A stretch of 64,000 bases of DNA from Lepeophtheirus salmonis (lineage: Eukaryota > Arthropoda > Copepoda > Siphonostomatoida > Caligidae): the NCBI RefSeq assembly GCF_016086655.4, contig NC_052137.2:18019041-18083040 (forward strand), read 5' to 3'. Position 1 is the stretch's first letter, and every line of letters starts with the position of its first letter. Shown here piece by piece: positions 48,421-58,546 of this stretch. Made by a program: the position numbers and the translations under genes. Under the pieces are notes generated by a model. The model was given only the letters and a program-made list of their open reading frames with translations, did not search any database and was not told the DNA's origin.

Positions 48421-48930
48421 CATTCTAATTATTTTATTGTGACAATCAAACTTATCAATAAAAACTTTATCTACATATATATTCTCAATGCCCCACCCTA
48501 CACCACAAATTTTTTACTTGGTAAAGAAAATCTTTATAAACAATATTCTCAACCCTTTGTTAATGAACTGGTATTTTCTGCATTCCAATTTTGATAAAAT
48601 TGCTGTAAGTCTGTGTGAATAGATTTTAATTTTGGGAACAGCATTAATATGCTCAAAAAATAATTCTTAGAATAAATGCACCTTTTTTTGTAGCAAAATT
48701 TATTTTCTTGGAACTCTTTGCAAAATTTGCAATTTTTAATCTAGCTTTGGTTAATTTAATTAATTTGTTCACTTTTCAGTCGTTCTTTTGCTTTTATATT
48801 TTGCTTGCTAGGAATTAATATTTCTGTGAAGTTTTTATCGAAAATGAAATTATAATATTTCAACTATAATAATCACAAATTATAACTTGTTAATGCCCTA
48901 ATCCAATGTTGTTATTATTAATTAGCGTAA

Positions 48931-48960
48931 TTTTGAGTCACAGTCAACTGTGACTCAAAA
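48931..48960. repeat. Near-perfect 30-bp palindrome
   Basis: 14-bp perfect arms (TTTTGAGTCACAGT and ACTGTGACTCAAAA) with a CA loop. Flanking ATTAGCG and CGCTTAAT extend the pairing imperfectly. It may be a foldback MITE core. Confidence 0.65.
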
Positions 48961-49461
48961 AATAACATTCGCTTAATATTTAAGTCAAAATTGAAGCCAA
49001 GATTATTAAGTAAGTCAAAAAAGGATGTTTACTAACGTAGTATTAATTAAATAACTTTAAAGTATACCATTTGAAAGATGCAGGATTAAAAAAAAGCAAA
49101 AAAACACGGCACATCACTAATATGTACACTTCAATTAAGAGTCTTCTATTAAGTCCAAACATGTATTAAACAAAACAGTGAAGAAGTGTAGAATTTAATT
49201 ATATGCAAACGATGTCAACGATGCAGGGGTCGTTGTTATAACGGTAAAATATCTAGTAGGGTTGAGACTCAGTCCAAGATCGAAGATTATTTTCGATTCG
49301 GTATAATGTAATATTTTCTAGAGTGAATTAAAAATATATTTTGGTCCAAACCGGGATTTCAGACTGTAGAACGAGTTTAAATCTATAAATACATCACATT
49401 TAAGTTGAGATGGACGTTATTGTAGGTCAATCCTCACAATTTTGAAACTTCCATGAAGTCA

Positions 49462-50070
49462 CAGGGGCGTCTGCAGGGGGGGTGCTTGGAGGGGCTGTAG
49501 CCCCCAAAAAAATAAGGAATTTTTGAATTTAATAATTGGCGAATTTTTTGAAAAAAGATAATATTTAAAATTAAACAAAAAAATTTAATCCTTTCTGAAT
49601 AGCTATGGATTTTTGAAATTTTTCTTGGAAAAATTAAATAATTGAAATATAATTTCCCAATTTTTTTGGAAAAAAATTCATTTTTTTGTTAATAGCTCTT
49701 GGTTTTTGAAATTTCTTTCCAAAAATTTTAATTTTTTCAGTATAGCTACGGATTTTTGATATTTTTTATGAATAACTATGGATTTTTATATTTGAGGTTT
49801 ATTGTTTGAAATTTTTTTGTGAATAGCTATGAACTTTTGAAATTTTTCTTCGAAAAGTTTGATATTTGAAATATAATTTTAGCATTTTTTTCTAAAAGAT
49901 TTAATTTTTGAGAATCGCTATTGATTTTCAAAGTTTTATTCCTTAAAATATAATTTTTTGTGAGGAGCTGTGCCTTTTTGATTTTTTTTTTCAAAATATA
50001 TAACATTTCAATTTTTTTTCTGTAAAATTTTATTTTATAAATTTTTTTCCAAAAAAATGAAAAAAGGATA
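49462..50070 (+). repeat. Family R element (forward, longest head)
   Basis: CAGGGGCGTCTGCAGGGGGG, TGCTTGGAGGGGCTGTAGCC, CCCAAAAAAATAAGGAATTT is the best-preserved GC-rich terminus. About ten AT units follow (GAATAGCTATGGATTTTTGA, AATTTTT). The right terminus is not recognisable. Confidence 0.7.
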
Positions 50071-50079
50071 AAAAAATAA

Positions 50080-50650
50080 AAATAATCACCAGTTCACTCC
50101 TGTTTTAAACAGAGACACCAGTTCAAGACACAAATGACGTCATTAACAATTTATCAATAAACTCATACAAGACGAAATTATTAAAGAGACTGAATGTTTT
50201 ATCTAAAGGACGGAAATTAGTTTGCTCCACTAAAAACCATATCGGTCTCAAACCGGACTAGGATTTTCAGATCGAACTCTAACACAAATATTTACATATA
50301 AAATAAAACAAACTTTAATCATTCATGATTTGACAGATGAAATTACAAATTATAGAGTACTAGTTATGTGTATTAATATTTTTGTTTTTCAAAAGAAATA
50401 CTTTCAAGTTGATAAGAGAGAACAAATCCTCATTTTTCCGTCTTTAGAGCTATGCAAATTTGGTTTGACGTATATGTAAAAATATCCTATAAATTACACA
50501 TATTTTGTTCATTTGAGTTGGACGTCATAAATATCAATGTAATTTCTGACATTAACACCATCATGAATGAATACACATCTTTGAAGCATGTGTATCTACA
50601 CATATATATTTTTTGTGATAAGAGGGGGAAAAACGTGGGATCGACATTTA
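50080..50650. other. Non-coding stretch
   Basis: No gene. 50215-50290 (ACTAAAAACCATATCGGTCT, CAAACCGGACTAGG) resembles MITE-C-type debris. The 108-codon plus-strand frame beginning at 50452 overlaps a MITE-A copy and is not a gene. Confidence 0.4.
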
Positions 50651-50656
50651 AATACA

Positions 50657-50955
50657 TTCATGTGGTGCGTCAATTTAAAAAGAATCTTGAAGAAAAATCA
50701 AGAAACGGAGAAAATCTCAATTTATTATTTTACGTCATACATTTCGTTCTATTAGAGGATTTGAAAATAGATGCTTGAGGTGGGGTTGGGTAGAAAAATC
50801 TAGTCAGTCAAAAATTAGGCCAATATTTCATAGACGTTTTTGAGTAAATGATGGGGATATTATTATAATTATTGTGGGACGAGTAAAGATACACAATCAT
50901 TTTAGCTGCAATTGAGAAGTTTTATTCAATTTCAGATACTAATATTGACTTCAGA
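50657..50955 (-). mobile_element. MITE-A copy (reverse)
   Basis: Starts TTCATGTGGTGCGTCAATTT, then AAAGAATCTTGAAGAAAAATC, ATATTTCATAGACGTTTTTG and ACGAGTAAAGATACACAATC. The far end is lost. Confidence 0.5.
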
Positions 50956-51269
50956 GTTGTGTTTAGGGCTGCAGAATCCTAGTCGACGTCGCCTTCAAAA
51001 ATTGTTATAAATTATGTAAATAAAACTGATTTATAATGTAAGGATTTATTAAACTTGAAAATTAACTCATTTATAAGTTTACTTCACAATTTTCAAATGG
51101 GCTCTATAGTTTATACAATCACAATTCCAGAACATCTCTAAAGTCTGAATGATTATGTTGGGTAGGGTATGGCCACTGGCCATGCTGGTTTATTACTTAG
51201 CCTTGTGAATAGTCAATGTCATCAGAGTAAAGAGTAGCATTGTAGTGAGCGGCTGTAAAACCGTAAAGA

Positions 51270-52100
51270 CAATCAAGAGAAATAGTGCTTTAACAAGTAT
51301 AGAGAAAATTCCACCAAACAACTCCTCAGACTACTTAATAGATGTATAGCCGTGATCTTCATGTCCTCTCGTGCAATCTTACTTTCTATTTGGCCCAAAA
51401 ACACTGACTGACTAGATTTTTCTAACAAAACCCTCCTGAAGTTTATAGGTAAATATCCTCTTTTTTTATATTTTCCTCCGCTAAAACTCTGTCTCTCTCT
51501 CGAGTCTTTCACTAATATTATAATTTGATATGTAATTATGACCTCTCCCACAAAATCTGTTTTGTTCTTAATTGATTTGTAAGCTAGGCATGTAAGCCGT
51601 CCATTATCTTCTACTGGTTCTTGCCCTTCAATCATTGCTAGGTTCTTTTGCCATTTCCCAGTTTACCTCTGAGTTTGTCTTCCAAAACGGACTTATTTCT
51701 CTCAAAATGTGAATTATTCAGGTTGAGCCTTTACCTTCCATCTCTTCAATAGTACGACCTATTTTGCTATTAAGTCCTACTCTACATCGAGTCCTTTTCG
51801 ATTAGTCTCCTCAAAATCAATAGGATGCCATGACTTTCCAAAATTCTGGAAGGAGATCAATCCCAATCCACTGTACCTCTTGGGGAGCTGTTGTCCTCTT
51901 TCATTTAATTATCCTGGATGGCCCAATCAGAGGCAACAAACCACTACAAACATGTTCTATCCTCATAGAAAAGGTATTTGAGGGATCATAGTCTGAAACA
52001 CAATATCTGCCGAGTTTCGCCTTTGGACCAGTCTCAACACTAACGTTAATCCAGCTTCTAATTACTCCACGTCTCTATTCGACACAATACGAGCATGAAT
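51270..52100 (-). pseudogene. Unidentified protein-coding repeat relic
   Basis: The minus strand has a 120-codon frame (51273-51635) with DNGRLTCLAYKSIKNKTDFV, LPINFRRVLLEKSSQSVFLG and ALHLLSSLRSCLVEF-like text, continuing upstream through stops as RSWINVSVETGPKAKLGRYC, VSDYDPSNTFSMRIEHVCSG, LLPLIGPSRI. Part of it recurs at 29740-29990. The composition is less AT-rich than the neighbours. No domain was recognised. Confidence 0.4.
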
Positions 52101-52392
52101 AATGAGGAGAATTTTTTGTAGTAGATATTATTGTTGTTGAAATGAAGTTATGAAACCTTTAAGAAGAAAAAAACTGAAAAGAATTTGAAGAAAATAGAAA
52201 ATAAATTGTAAATACCTAAATATCTGCACAAAAAGGTATGTAATAATCAAAAATGACCAAACCTAAAAAAAGTAATCGGTCTTGGACCGAGTCTCTATAC
52301 TGATTCGTATTATTTGAATGATCCTATCTCAATTCAAAATCTAGATTTGAGTGAAAAAAAAAAATATTATACTCCAATGATTTCTTACAGAA

Positions 52393-52660
52393 ATATGTGG
52401 GCCGTCAACTCAAAATCAATTTAGAGTGATACTTCTAAAAATGGAGTGTGGATTTCATTTGTATTCTTCGACGATTAATTATCGTCTATTTCTATTAAAA
52501 AATATTCTTACTAAGCTTTTGGGTGTGTCACACATTACACTTTTAAAATAGCCAGAATGTATCGTCCCAATAAAATCATTAGAACCCAAACCACAAATTT
52601 CAATAATAAGCCTATAATTGACTCAAATATGTCTATTTAGTTAAAGTATGCCATTCAAAT
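52393..52660 (+). mobile_element. MITE-A copy (right end lost)
   Basis: ATATGTGGGCCGTCAACTCA is a well-preserved left terminus. It is followed by GGAGTGTGGATTTCATTTGT, GTGTGTCACACATTACAC and CCTATAATTGACTCAAATAT. Confidence 0.65.
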
Positions 52661-52969
52661 AATCTAAATCTGATATCCATATTTGGAATGAATCAATTAT
52701 TTATTAAATCATTTGCCCATAGATACAATCTTCTTCTTTTTCTGTGAGAATCTCGAACTATATAAAAAATGATAATATTGACATGCCGACCCCTTATTTT
52801 TTCAATAAATTTAAATACCCATAAATAAAAATAAAATATATGAAATACATTAATATGTTCACATCCATATTTACGATTATATCTAGGCAAGAAATACTCT
52901 ATATATGGAACATGCACTCCTTTTTCCCCTTCTGTTTTTTTTACCAACTATGGGGAATTTTTTATAAAT

Positions 52970-54050
52970 TAAATGTGAATGTCTGTGTGTGTGTATGTTT
53001 GTCCTTCAATCACAGCCAAACCAATGCATGGATTTTCCCAATTTTTTTAATGTAGCTTCTTTGGGCTCCAAAACGGTTCTGGTAACATTTTTTTGGTCTT
53101 CAAAGCCATACCGACCTTTAATTATCATAAGGGCCGGGGTAGGGTTTATGTTAGATATTGGAAGATTTTTTTGATGCGCAGGGAAGCGGTAGTGGAAGTA
53201 TTGAACCTGCCTTGGGGACCAACCGCAGGGTGAGGTGGTATTCTAGCATATTAGAAGGGGTTCTTAGTCTTTATAAATGCAGTGGTGGCTCAGTTTAAAC
53301 TACCTTGAGGCCCAGCACTTCACATGCACAACCTGAGAGCCTGGGTGTATTTTGGAATATTAGGAGAGTTCCTTGATTCTCAAGGACGGGCCGGGGATAA
53401 ATTTAACTTGCCTCTGCCCACCAACTCACCCACACAACACAGGGCTAGGGTGTATTAATCGGGTGGGGGGTAGGATTAAAAAAAACCGGCATAGTTTAAA
53501 CTGTATTTCGCCCCAGCATTTCACCTGTATAACCTGAGAGCCGGGTGTATTTTGGGATATTAGAGAGGGTTCCTTGATGCTCAGGAAAGCTGCTGCAAGA
53601 CTGCAAGTTCGGCTTCTGACACAGAATAGAGTAACCCCTTTCTCATCACGTCCCATGGAGGCAGAGGAGCAGCAAGGTCGGCGTCTAACCCAGAATAGTC
53701 TTACTAATCATTCTTAAAATTTTATGGTCTTAATTTCTTAATGTGCCGGGCAACACTAGGTAAATCTACTCTATCTCCTTTTCAAAAAAGTCTGCAAGAC
53801 TTGTAGTGAAAATAATTCTTAAATTTTTTATAATGTTCATAATTAATTTTAATATCTTAATGTTCCGGGCAACACGGGAAAACACTAATATATCTCCTTT
53901 TAAAAAAGGGTGCAAATATACTTATTAAAACTAGTATGCAGCGAGAATAATTCATAAAGTTTTACATTCTTTTTTTGTTTCACATTAAGTAGAAGAATTC
54001 TTAATTAATTTTAATTTCTTAATTTCCCGGGCAAATCTACTCTAATATTC
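52970..54050. mobile_element. Helitron-like non-autonomous element with tandem repeats (tentative)
   Basis: Three parts. First, TGTGTGTGTGTATGTTTGTC, CTTCAATCACAGCC (52981-53020), a phrase frequent in arthropod repeats. Second, four degenerate units of about 100 bp (53160-53640), each with GGGTGTATT...GATATTAG or CTGAGAGCC. Third, three spaced copies of TTAATTTCTTAATG.. followed by CCGGGCAAC (53742, 53865, 54027). The first CCGGGCAAC copy continues AC.AGGTAAATCTACT, reminiscent of arthropod Helitron 3-prime ends. No helicase was found here. The family call is inference. Confidence 0.4.
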
Positions 54051-54146
54051 ATTAAATGAAAGGGATGATTGAAATAAAACAATGTTGTTAAAAATAAACT
54101 TGCTAGACAAAAGATTGACATAAATTTCTCTTCTTGTTAACTTGCT

Positions 54147-54410
54147 CACCGATTACTATACAGCATTTTCATGTGACATAAGCATGAATAAAGTTTTCCA
54201 TTTTGGGTACCTTTAAAACAATGAAGTTATATAAGAATAAAAATCTTTCTTTCATTAATATTAAAGAAAATCGTTTACTATTGCTGTCAATTTGGACGTC
54301 AAAATGGGATGGACAAGGACTTACACCTTACAGTCTATCAAAATAATATCATATCAGTAGTGTTTATTTATTGACACTTCCAAGGCAAGCCTCAAAGCTG
54401 TGTTAATACA
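54147..54410. repeat. Dispersed repeat D, partial copy 3
   Basis: TACAGCATTTTCATGTGACA, CCATTTTGGGTACC and GACGTCAAAATGGGAT, followed by ACACCTTACAGTCTATCAAA, match the first third of 45-790. Confidence 0.5.
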
Positions 54411-54415
54411 CAATG

Positions 54416-54765
54416 CAGAGGCGTCCGCAGGGGATGGGTTGGAGGACAGTAACTCCCTCAAATTAAAGATTTTTTTCTTTTTATTAAAAATTTTATATTT
54501 GAACTTTTATTGCAAACAATTCAATTTTTCAAATTTTTTCCCAAAAAAATAATTTTTTCTTTATAGCTATGGATTTTTCAAATTTCTCTCCTAAAATTTT
54601 AATATTTGAATCTTTTTTCCCAATAATTTTATATTAGAAATTTAATTTTTAAAATTTGTACCCAAAAAAATTTAATTTTTCTAGACCAGCTGGGGATTTT
54701 TGATTTTTTTTCCCAAAAAATTTAATTTTTTGTGAACAGTTGTAGATTTTTGAAATTTTTTTCAA
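54416..54765 (+). repeat. Family R element (forward)
   Basis: The GC head is GCAGAGGCGTCCGCAGGGGA with TGGGTTGGAGGACAG. It is followed by six or so AT units (TTTATAGCTATGGATTTTTC, TGTGAACAGTTGTAGATTTT). It separates two partial copies of repeat D. Confidence 0.65.
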
Positions 54766-54835
54766 ATGGTCATTTTGTACACTTTTGCTTAGCCTGCCAC
54801 TCAGCTATACTAAATATTGCTATTGTATGTGCAAC

Positions 54836-55215
54836 TGAACAAAACGTTTTTGCGTGACTTCAACGTTGTCAGCATTGGTGATATGCAGATCACCATAACA
54901 AAGTTTTATAGGATTGAAAAACCGTCAAAATGGGACCAACAGATAAAATGACTTCAAATTTACTCTTTATCAAAAATGCATCCTTCTACAAATGTCTTCA
55001 CTGATATATATTTAAAATAAGTTACTACATCGTGATACAATCTTACTTCTATATCGTAGATAAAAATGAATCATTACAATGGAAAGAATAAGATAATTTT
55101 CGCAAATTCTCCTATTTTTCTCCTCTTTAATCATTATAAAAAAATGTAACAAATTTAGATATTTCATAAGGATTTTCAGTACATTGTATTACTTTGAATG
55201 GTTTTAAAGTATAGA
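54836..55215. repeat. Dispersed repeat D, partial copy 4
   Basis: GTTGTCAGCATTGGTGATAT, AACAAAGTTTTATAGGATTG, CAAAATGGGACCAACAGATA and ATTTCATAAGGATTTTCAGT, in the order seen in copies 1 and 2. Confidence 0.5.
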
Positions 55216-55559
55216 AACAACACAGAATATAACTCCCATCAAATCCTCAGTGTTACTTGCCGTGATTCATAAGCACACTAATGCAATGTTACTCAATATC
55301 TAACGTTCTCTTCTCAAGAAAAAACAAAAAAACAAATAACAATAACAGCTTGAGTATTTAAAAAAATATGATTGGATGAGCCAGGAAGTACTTTGGCAGC
55401 TCGTTGCTATTTTAAAGTCACATTAATTTTTTTAAACTTATATAAAGTCCTTCCTTTTTTTCTTTCTTATTATTAGTTGTACTAAACGCCTGTGTGCTGT
55501 TTAGTATATTTCGAAATGCATGCTTTAATATTTTATTCAATACTTAACATATACCGTAA

Positions 55560-55860
55560 ATGAATATGAATTATGATATACATCAGAGAGCAATATTATT
55601 AAGTGCTCTTTGAATAGTATACTCCCTTTTTTTACCTATATAAGTATATTATATAAATCAGGGAGCACTATATATAATACACGCTTCATGCTACATCCAA
55701 ATCCATCTGAGACTTTATTTTCTATATGATTACATTGTTAATTCTTATATAAAAATGTGCATATAATTTATTATTCAGGAAGTGCTATATACAATGAACC
55801 CTGTTTACACACTCAATGTTACATTCATACTAAATGAAACTTTGCTTAATAATTATAAAA
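55560..55860. repeat. Degenerate tandem repeat, about 130-bp units
   Basis: CATCAGAGAGCAATATTATT, ATCAGGGAGCACTATATATA and TTCAGGAAGTGCTATATACA, each followed by a TACATCC/ACATTCA...ACTTT block in the last two. Related single units lie at 7365 and 58888. Confidence 0.45.
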
Positions 55861-55887
55861 TAATATTCATATGACATAGCACACATA

Positions 55888-56902
55888 ACACATCAGTCAA
55901 TAAGCCGCCGGCCTAGATAGGAAAACAACATTTTTTTTGCCAAAATTCACTTTAATTGTCAATATAGTCTCCTTTTAAACGATACAATCATTCCAACGCT
56001 TCTCTTAATTTTCCCATACCACGGGCGTAGAAGGATTTTTCGAGACCTTCAAAATATGCTTTAGTTTCGATAATCACTTTCTCATCTGAGCCAAATCTCT
56101 TTGCACGGAGAATCTTTTTGAGTTCTGGGGGCAGATCTGGAGAATTCGAAACCCAAATCGCCCAATGTTGCGGCTGCTTTTATTAACTGGTGAAAGGGTA
56201 CATTGTCTTGGTGAAAGAGCACATTTTTCTTCTTCAAATGAGGTATTTTCTGGGTAATTTCGGCATTTAAACGATCCAACAAACCGATTTAATAGTCGTT
56301 GTTGATTGTTTCTTCATGTCTTATGTAGTCAATGAATACAATTCCATCCGAATCACAAAATAAAGAGGCCTTCCCAGCCGATGTTTGAGTATTTCAACGG
56401 CTTTCTCCGTCTGCACACCACTCAGCAGACTTCTGTTTTGATTCTGGAGTGAAGTGGCGAATTCTTGTTTCATCCATTGTGATGTACTGACGCAAAAACT
56501 CCTTATTATTAGGCGTGAACATCGCCAAACAGCTATTTGAATAATCTTCTCGTTGTTGCTTTTGCTCTGATGTGAGCAAACGCGGCACCCAGTTGGAAAC
56601 AGCTTTTTCATACCCTAATGTTCGTGTATGATGGTGTAAACACTACCTTTTGATAACTTCAAAATGTCGGCTATGTATTGCAACTTCACTTTGTGATTGC
56701 CCATGATGATTTTCAGGGTTTTTCCAATGTTTTCCGGAATAACCGCCTCATTTGGCCGACCAGGGAGTTCAGCACCATCGGGGTCCGTACAACTACGTAT
56801 GAAATCGGCAAACCATCGTTAGATAGTTGTTTTCGATTGGGCAGAGTATTTTCTTAGAGGCGCCATCTGGTAGTTAGGCCCGGGAATTATTGACCGATGT
56901 GT
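55888..56902 (-). mobile_element. Mariner element, near full length but inactivated
   Basis: TA-flanked, with ITRs beginning ACACATCAGTCAATAAGCC and, read inward from the other end, ACACATCGGTCAATAATTC. The minus-strand gene starts at 56866 (MAPLRKYSAQSKTTI, stop, RWFADF) and gives DDAELPGRP-like linker text. It continues KVKLQYIADILKLSKGSVYT, WVPRLLTSEQKQQREDYSNS, the first box ITMDETRIRHFTPES, and the second box KKKNVLFHQDNVPFHQL. After this the third box (PYSPDLAPSD) is missing: the frame passes from LGFEF to LPPELKKILRAKRFGSDE in another frame. The end is GDYID-like. The length is 1015 bp against about 1.25-1.3 kb for intact relatives. Stops and frameshifts accompany the deletion. Confidence 0.85.
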
Positions 56903-56909
56903 TATATCG

Positions 56910-57700
56910 AAAAAAACTTGTTTAAATATTCATTGCACGATTACTTTAATGCAGTTCCTTCTTTTGTACATAAATATTCCTCTAAAATAACCAACATAAG
57001 TGAAAAAAAAAAAAAAAAAAAGGTGCAGTTTCCATAAATAGAGCATTTTTTGATCAAAGTAAATACAATGTTAAGCTACTGATTTTTTGTTGATATAATG
57101 ATTATATATACAAAATACCAAAAACTTGCCTACATAAACACATATGAGGAAAAAGGAATCATTTATTAGTTACGGTAAACAAAATATGTATCAATGCTTC
57201 AAAAACAACATTCCATGGCTCTAATACATATAATGTTCAATAATAACCTAAATAAAAGTATGTTGATCTGATATAAAGTATAAGAAAAATTGATAGTTAT
57301 CTACAAACAAAGGTTAATAAAGATGCTATTTATAATTCTAATAAAATAATTACATGATTTATAGTTTTTGAACCATTCTGTTTTTATTCTCTCACGATGT
57401 TTGTCACAATAAGCCTTAATGTTAAATACTGTAGGAATAATACCTTGGCATGGAACTTGCAATAGATTTTTTTCCGAGTTAAAGTCATACATTACGGCGT
57501 TCTTCACTTACACAAACGTTCATATTGTATTTTGTTCTCAGTTGTCGATACTTCTTTTCTCCTAATCAATGTTTGAAACGTTGATTGGACTATTTTAAAT
57601 TAGCTCATGTTAAGCTGTAAAGAGTATCTAACAATAATGTCAGTATTCGGAAGAGTTGACTAAATAACAATGTATTTTGGGCACTTTCTTTTGTTTCTTG
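56910..57700. other. Non-coding stretch
   Basis: No gene. A poly-A tract lies at about 57004-57021. 57510-57680 resembles 4000-4240 (CTCAGTTGTCGATACTTCTT; AACGTTGATTGG), the segment that flanks repeat D. Confidence 0.4.
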
Positions 57701-57776
57701 TCTGAAGAATGGGGGTTAGGGTTATCGTTCTGCCCCAACCTCTTTTGATCTTGCTGGCCATTTGCATAGTCTTGAG

Positions 57777-57936
57777 CAGAGCGTTAGTCCACTCAAGAAA
57801 TCCTGAGCGTGCTCCTGCTCAGTTACTAATTTTGTGAGCGTGCTCCCGCTCATTTTTAAAGCAATGAGCGCGCTCTCACTCAATGAAAAAATGAAAATGA
57901 GCGGTGCTCTAAAGAGGTGCGCTTACTAATGCTTTG
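57777..57936. mobile_element. 160-bp hAT-type MITE with perfect 8-bp TSD
   Basis: The terminal inverted repeats are CAGAGCGTTAGT and (inward from the right) CAAAGCATTAGT. A perfect 8-bp direct repeat GTCTTGAG flanks it at 57769-57776 and 57937-57944. Subterminal blocks repeat a GAGC-type palindrome: TGAGCGTGCTCCTGCTCA, TGAGCGTGCTCCCGCTCA, TGAGCGCGCTCTCACTCA, TGAGCGGTGCTC. An 8-bp duplication, C-A-G-like ends and clustered subterminal repeats are hAT hallmarks. It contains no gene and must have been mobilised in trans. Confidence 0.88.
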
Positions 57937-58369
57937 GTCTTGAGGTTTGATATATTGAGGCTAAATCCAAAATTTTATAAAAATGGGCAAAAATCTAGCG
58001 TTGGCACATTCTTATTTTTGATCATTGTTAATTCACAAAAAATCCTTTGTTCTTTGTTTTCTCTTGGTCAAGTGCCAATGTAGAAAACATCGACGAATTG
58101 TTAAATCTGGCTCTACAGGTTTCTGGCCACATGATGTTCTTAAAAATCCCAGGGTTGTTGTGTCTACCGTCTGGAATAATGTTTCAATCACAGCCCTGTC
58201 CTGTTTGTGATTTAACACTATGTGCAATATCCTCTTGCCTTCAAATTGTGTATAATTTTGTTTTTAAGAAAGACTGTTATTTATTTCATAGATATTTTGA
58301 ATATTGAGCCAACAAACCAGGAACGTTCGAAAATGCTACGTTATGATTTTTATTGCTGTTGTATTTCAA

Positions 58370-58546
58370 ATATTAAATTTTTTCGAAAAAATTCAAAAAT
58401 TAAGTTTCATAATTTTAACAAAATAATTTCAAAAATCCAAAGCTATTCACAAAAAATAAATATTTTGGAAAAAAATATCTATTAAAAAGTAAAAATTCCT
58501 TAAGCCCCTTATGGACAGGGCGTCGACAGGGGGCTTAAGGAATTTT
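58370..58546 (-). repeat. Truncated family R element ending in a perfect inverted repeat
   Basis: Two or three AT units (AAAATTCAAAAATTAAGTTT) lead to a hairpin. Its left arm is AAAATTCCTTAAGCCCC (58492-58508) and its right arm GGGGCTTAAGGAATTTT (58530-58546), 17 bp perfect, with a 21-nt loop that contains GGGCGTCGACAG. The arms are the family's GGGGCTGTAGCCCC...AAGGAATTTTT head region, so this looks like two heads fused. Confidence 0.65.

Larger units (their letters stand above)
47378..48475 (-). mobile_element. MITE-A copy carrying two nested insertions
   Basis: Family segments occur in three pieces. The first is 47378-47457 (TAAAAACAATCTTGAACATG). The second is 47950-48107 (GTGTCAATTATATTCAAATT, TCTTTATTTGATTTAAGAG). 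The third is 48421-48475 (TTTTATTGTGACAATCAAAC). Joined, they run collinearly with the uninterrupted copy at 61100-61715. The interruptions are family R (47459-47945) and MITE-B (48108-48420). Confidence 0.65.

Noticed and set aside
49217..49280. tRNA-like GGTCGTTGTTATAACGGT stretch
   Set aside because: No acceptor stem, T-loop or GGTTCRA box at the right spacing. No tRNA, rRNA or CRISPR array was seen anywhere in the window.
50452..50778. 108-codon plus-strand frame
   Set aside because: Its second half lies inside a MITE-A copy and the rest has no similarity to a protein family.
58025..58307. Overlapping frames considered as a mariner or other transposase piece
   Set aside because: TVWNNVSITALSCL-type text gave no consistent motif order, and no catalytic or ITR signal was found.
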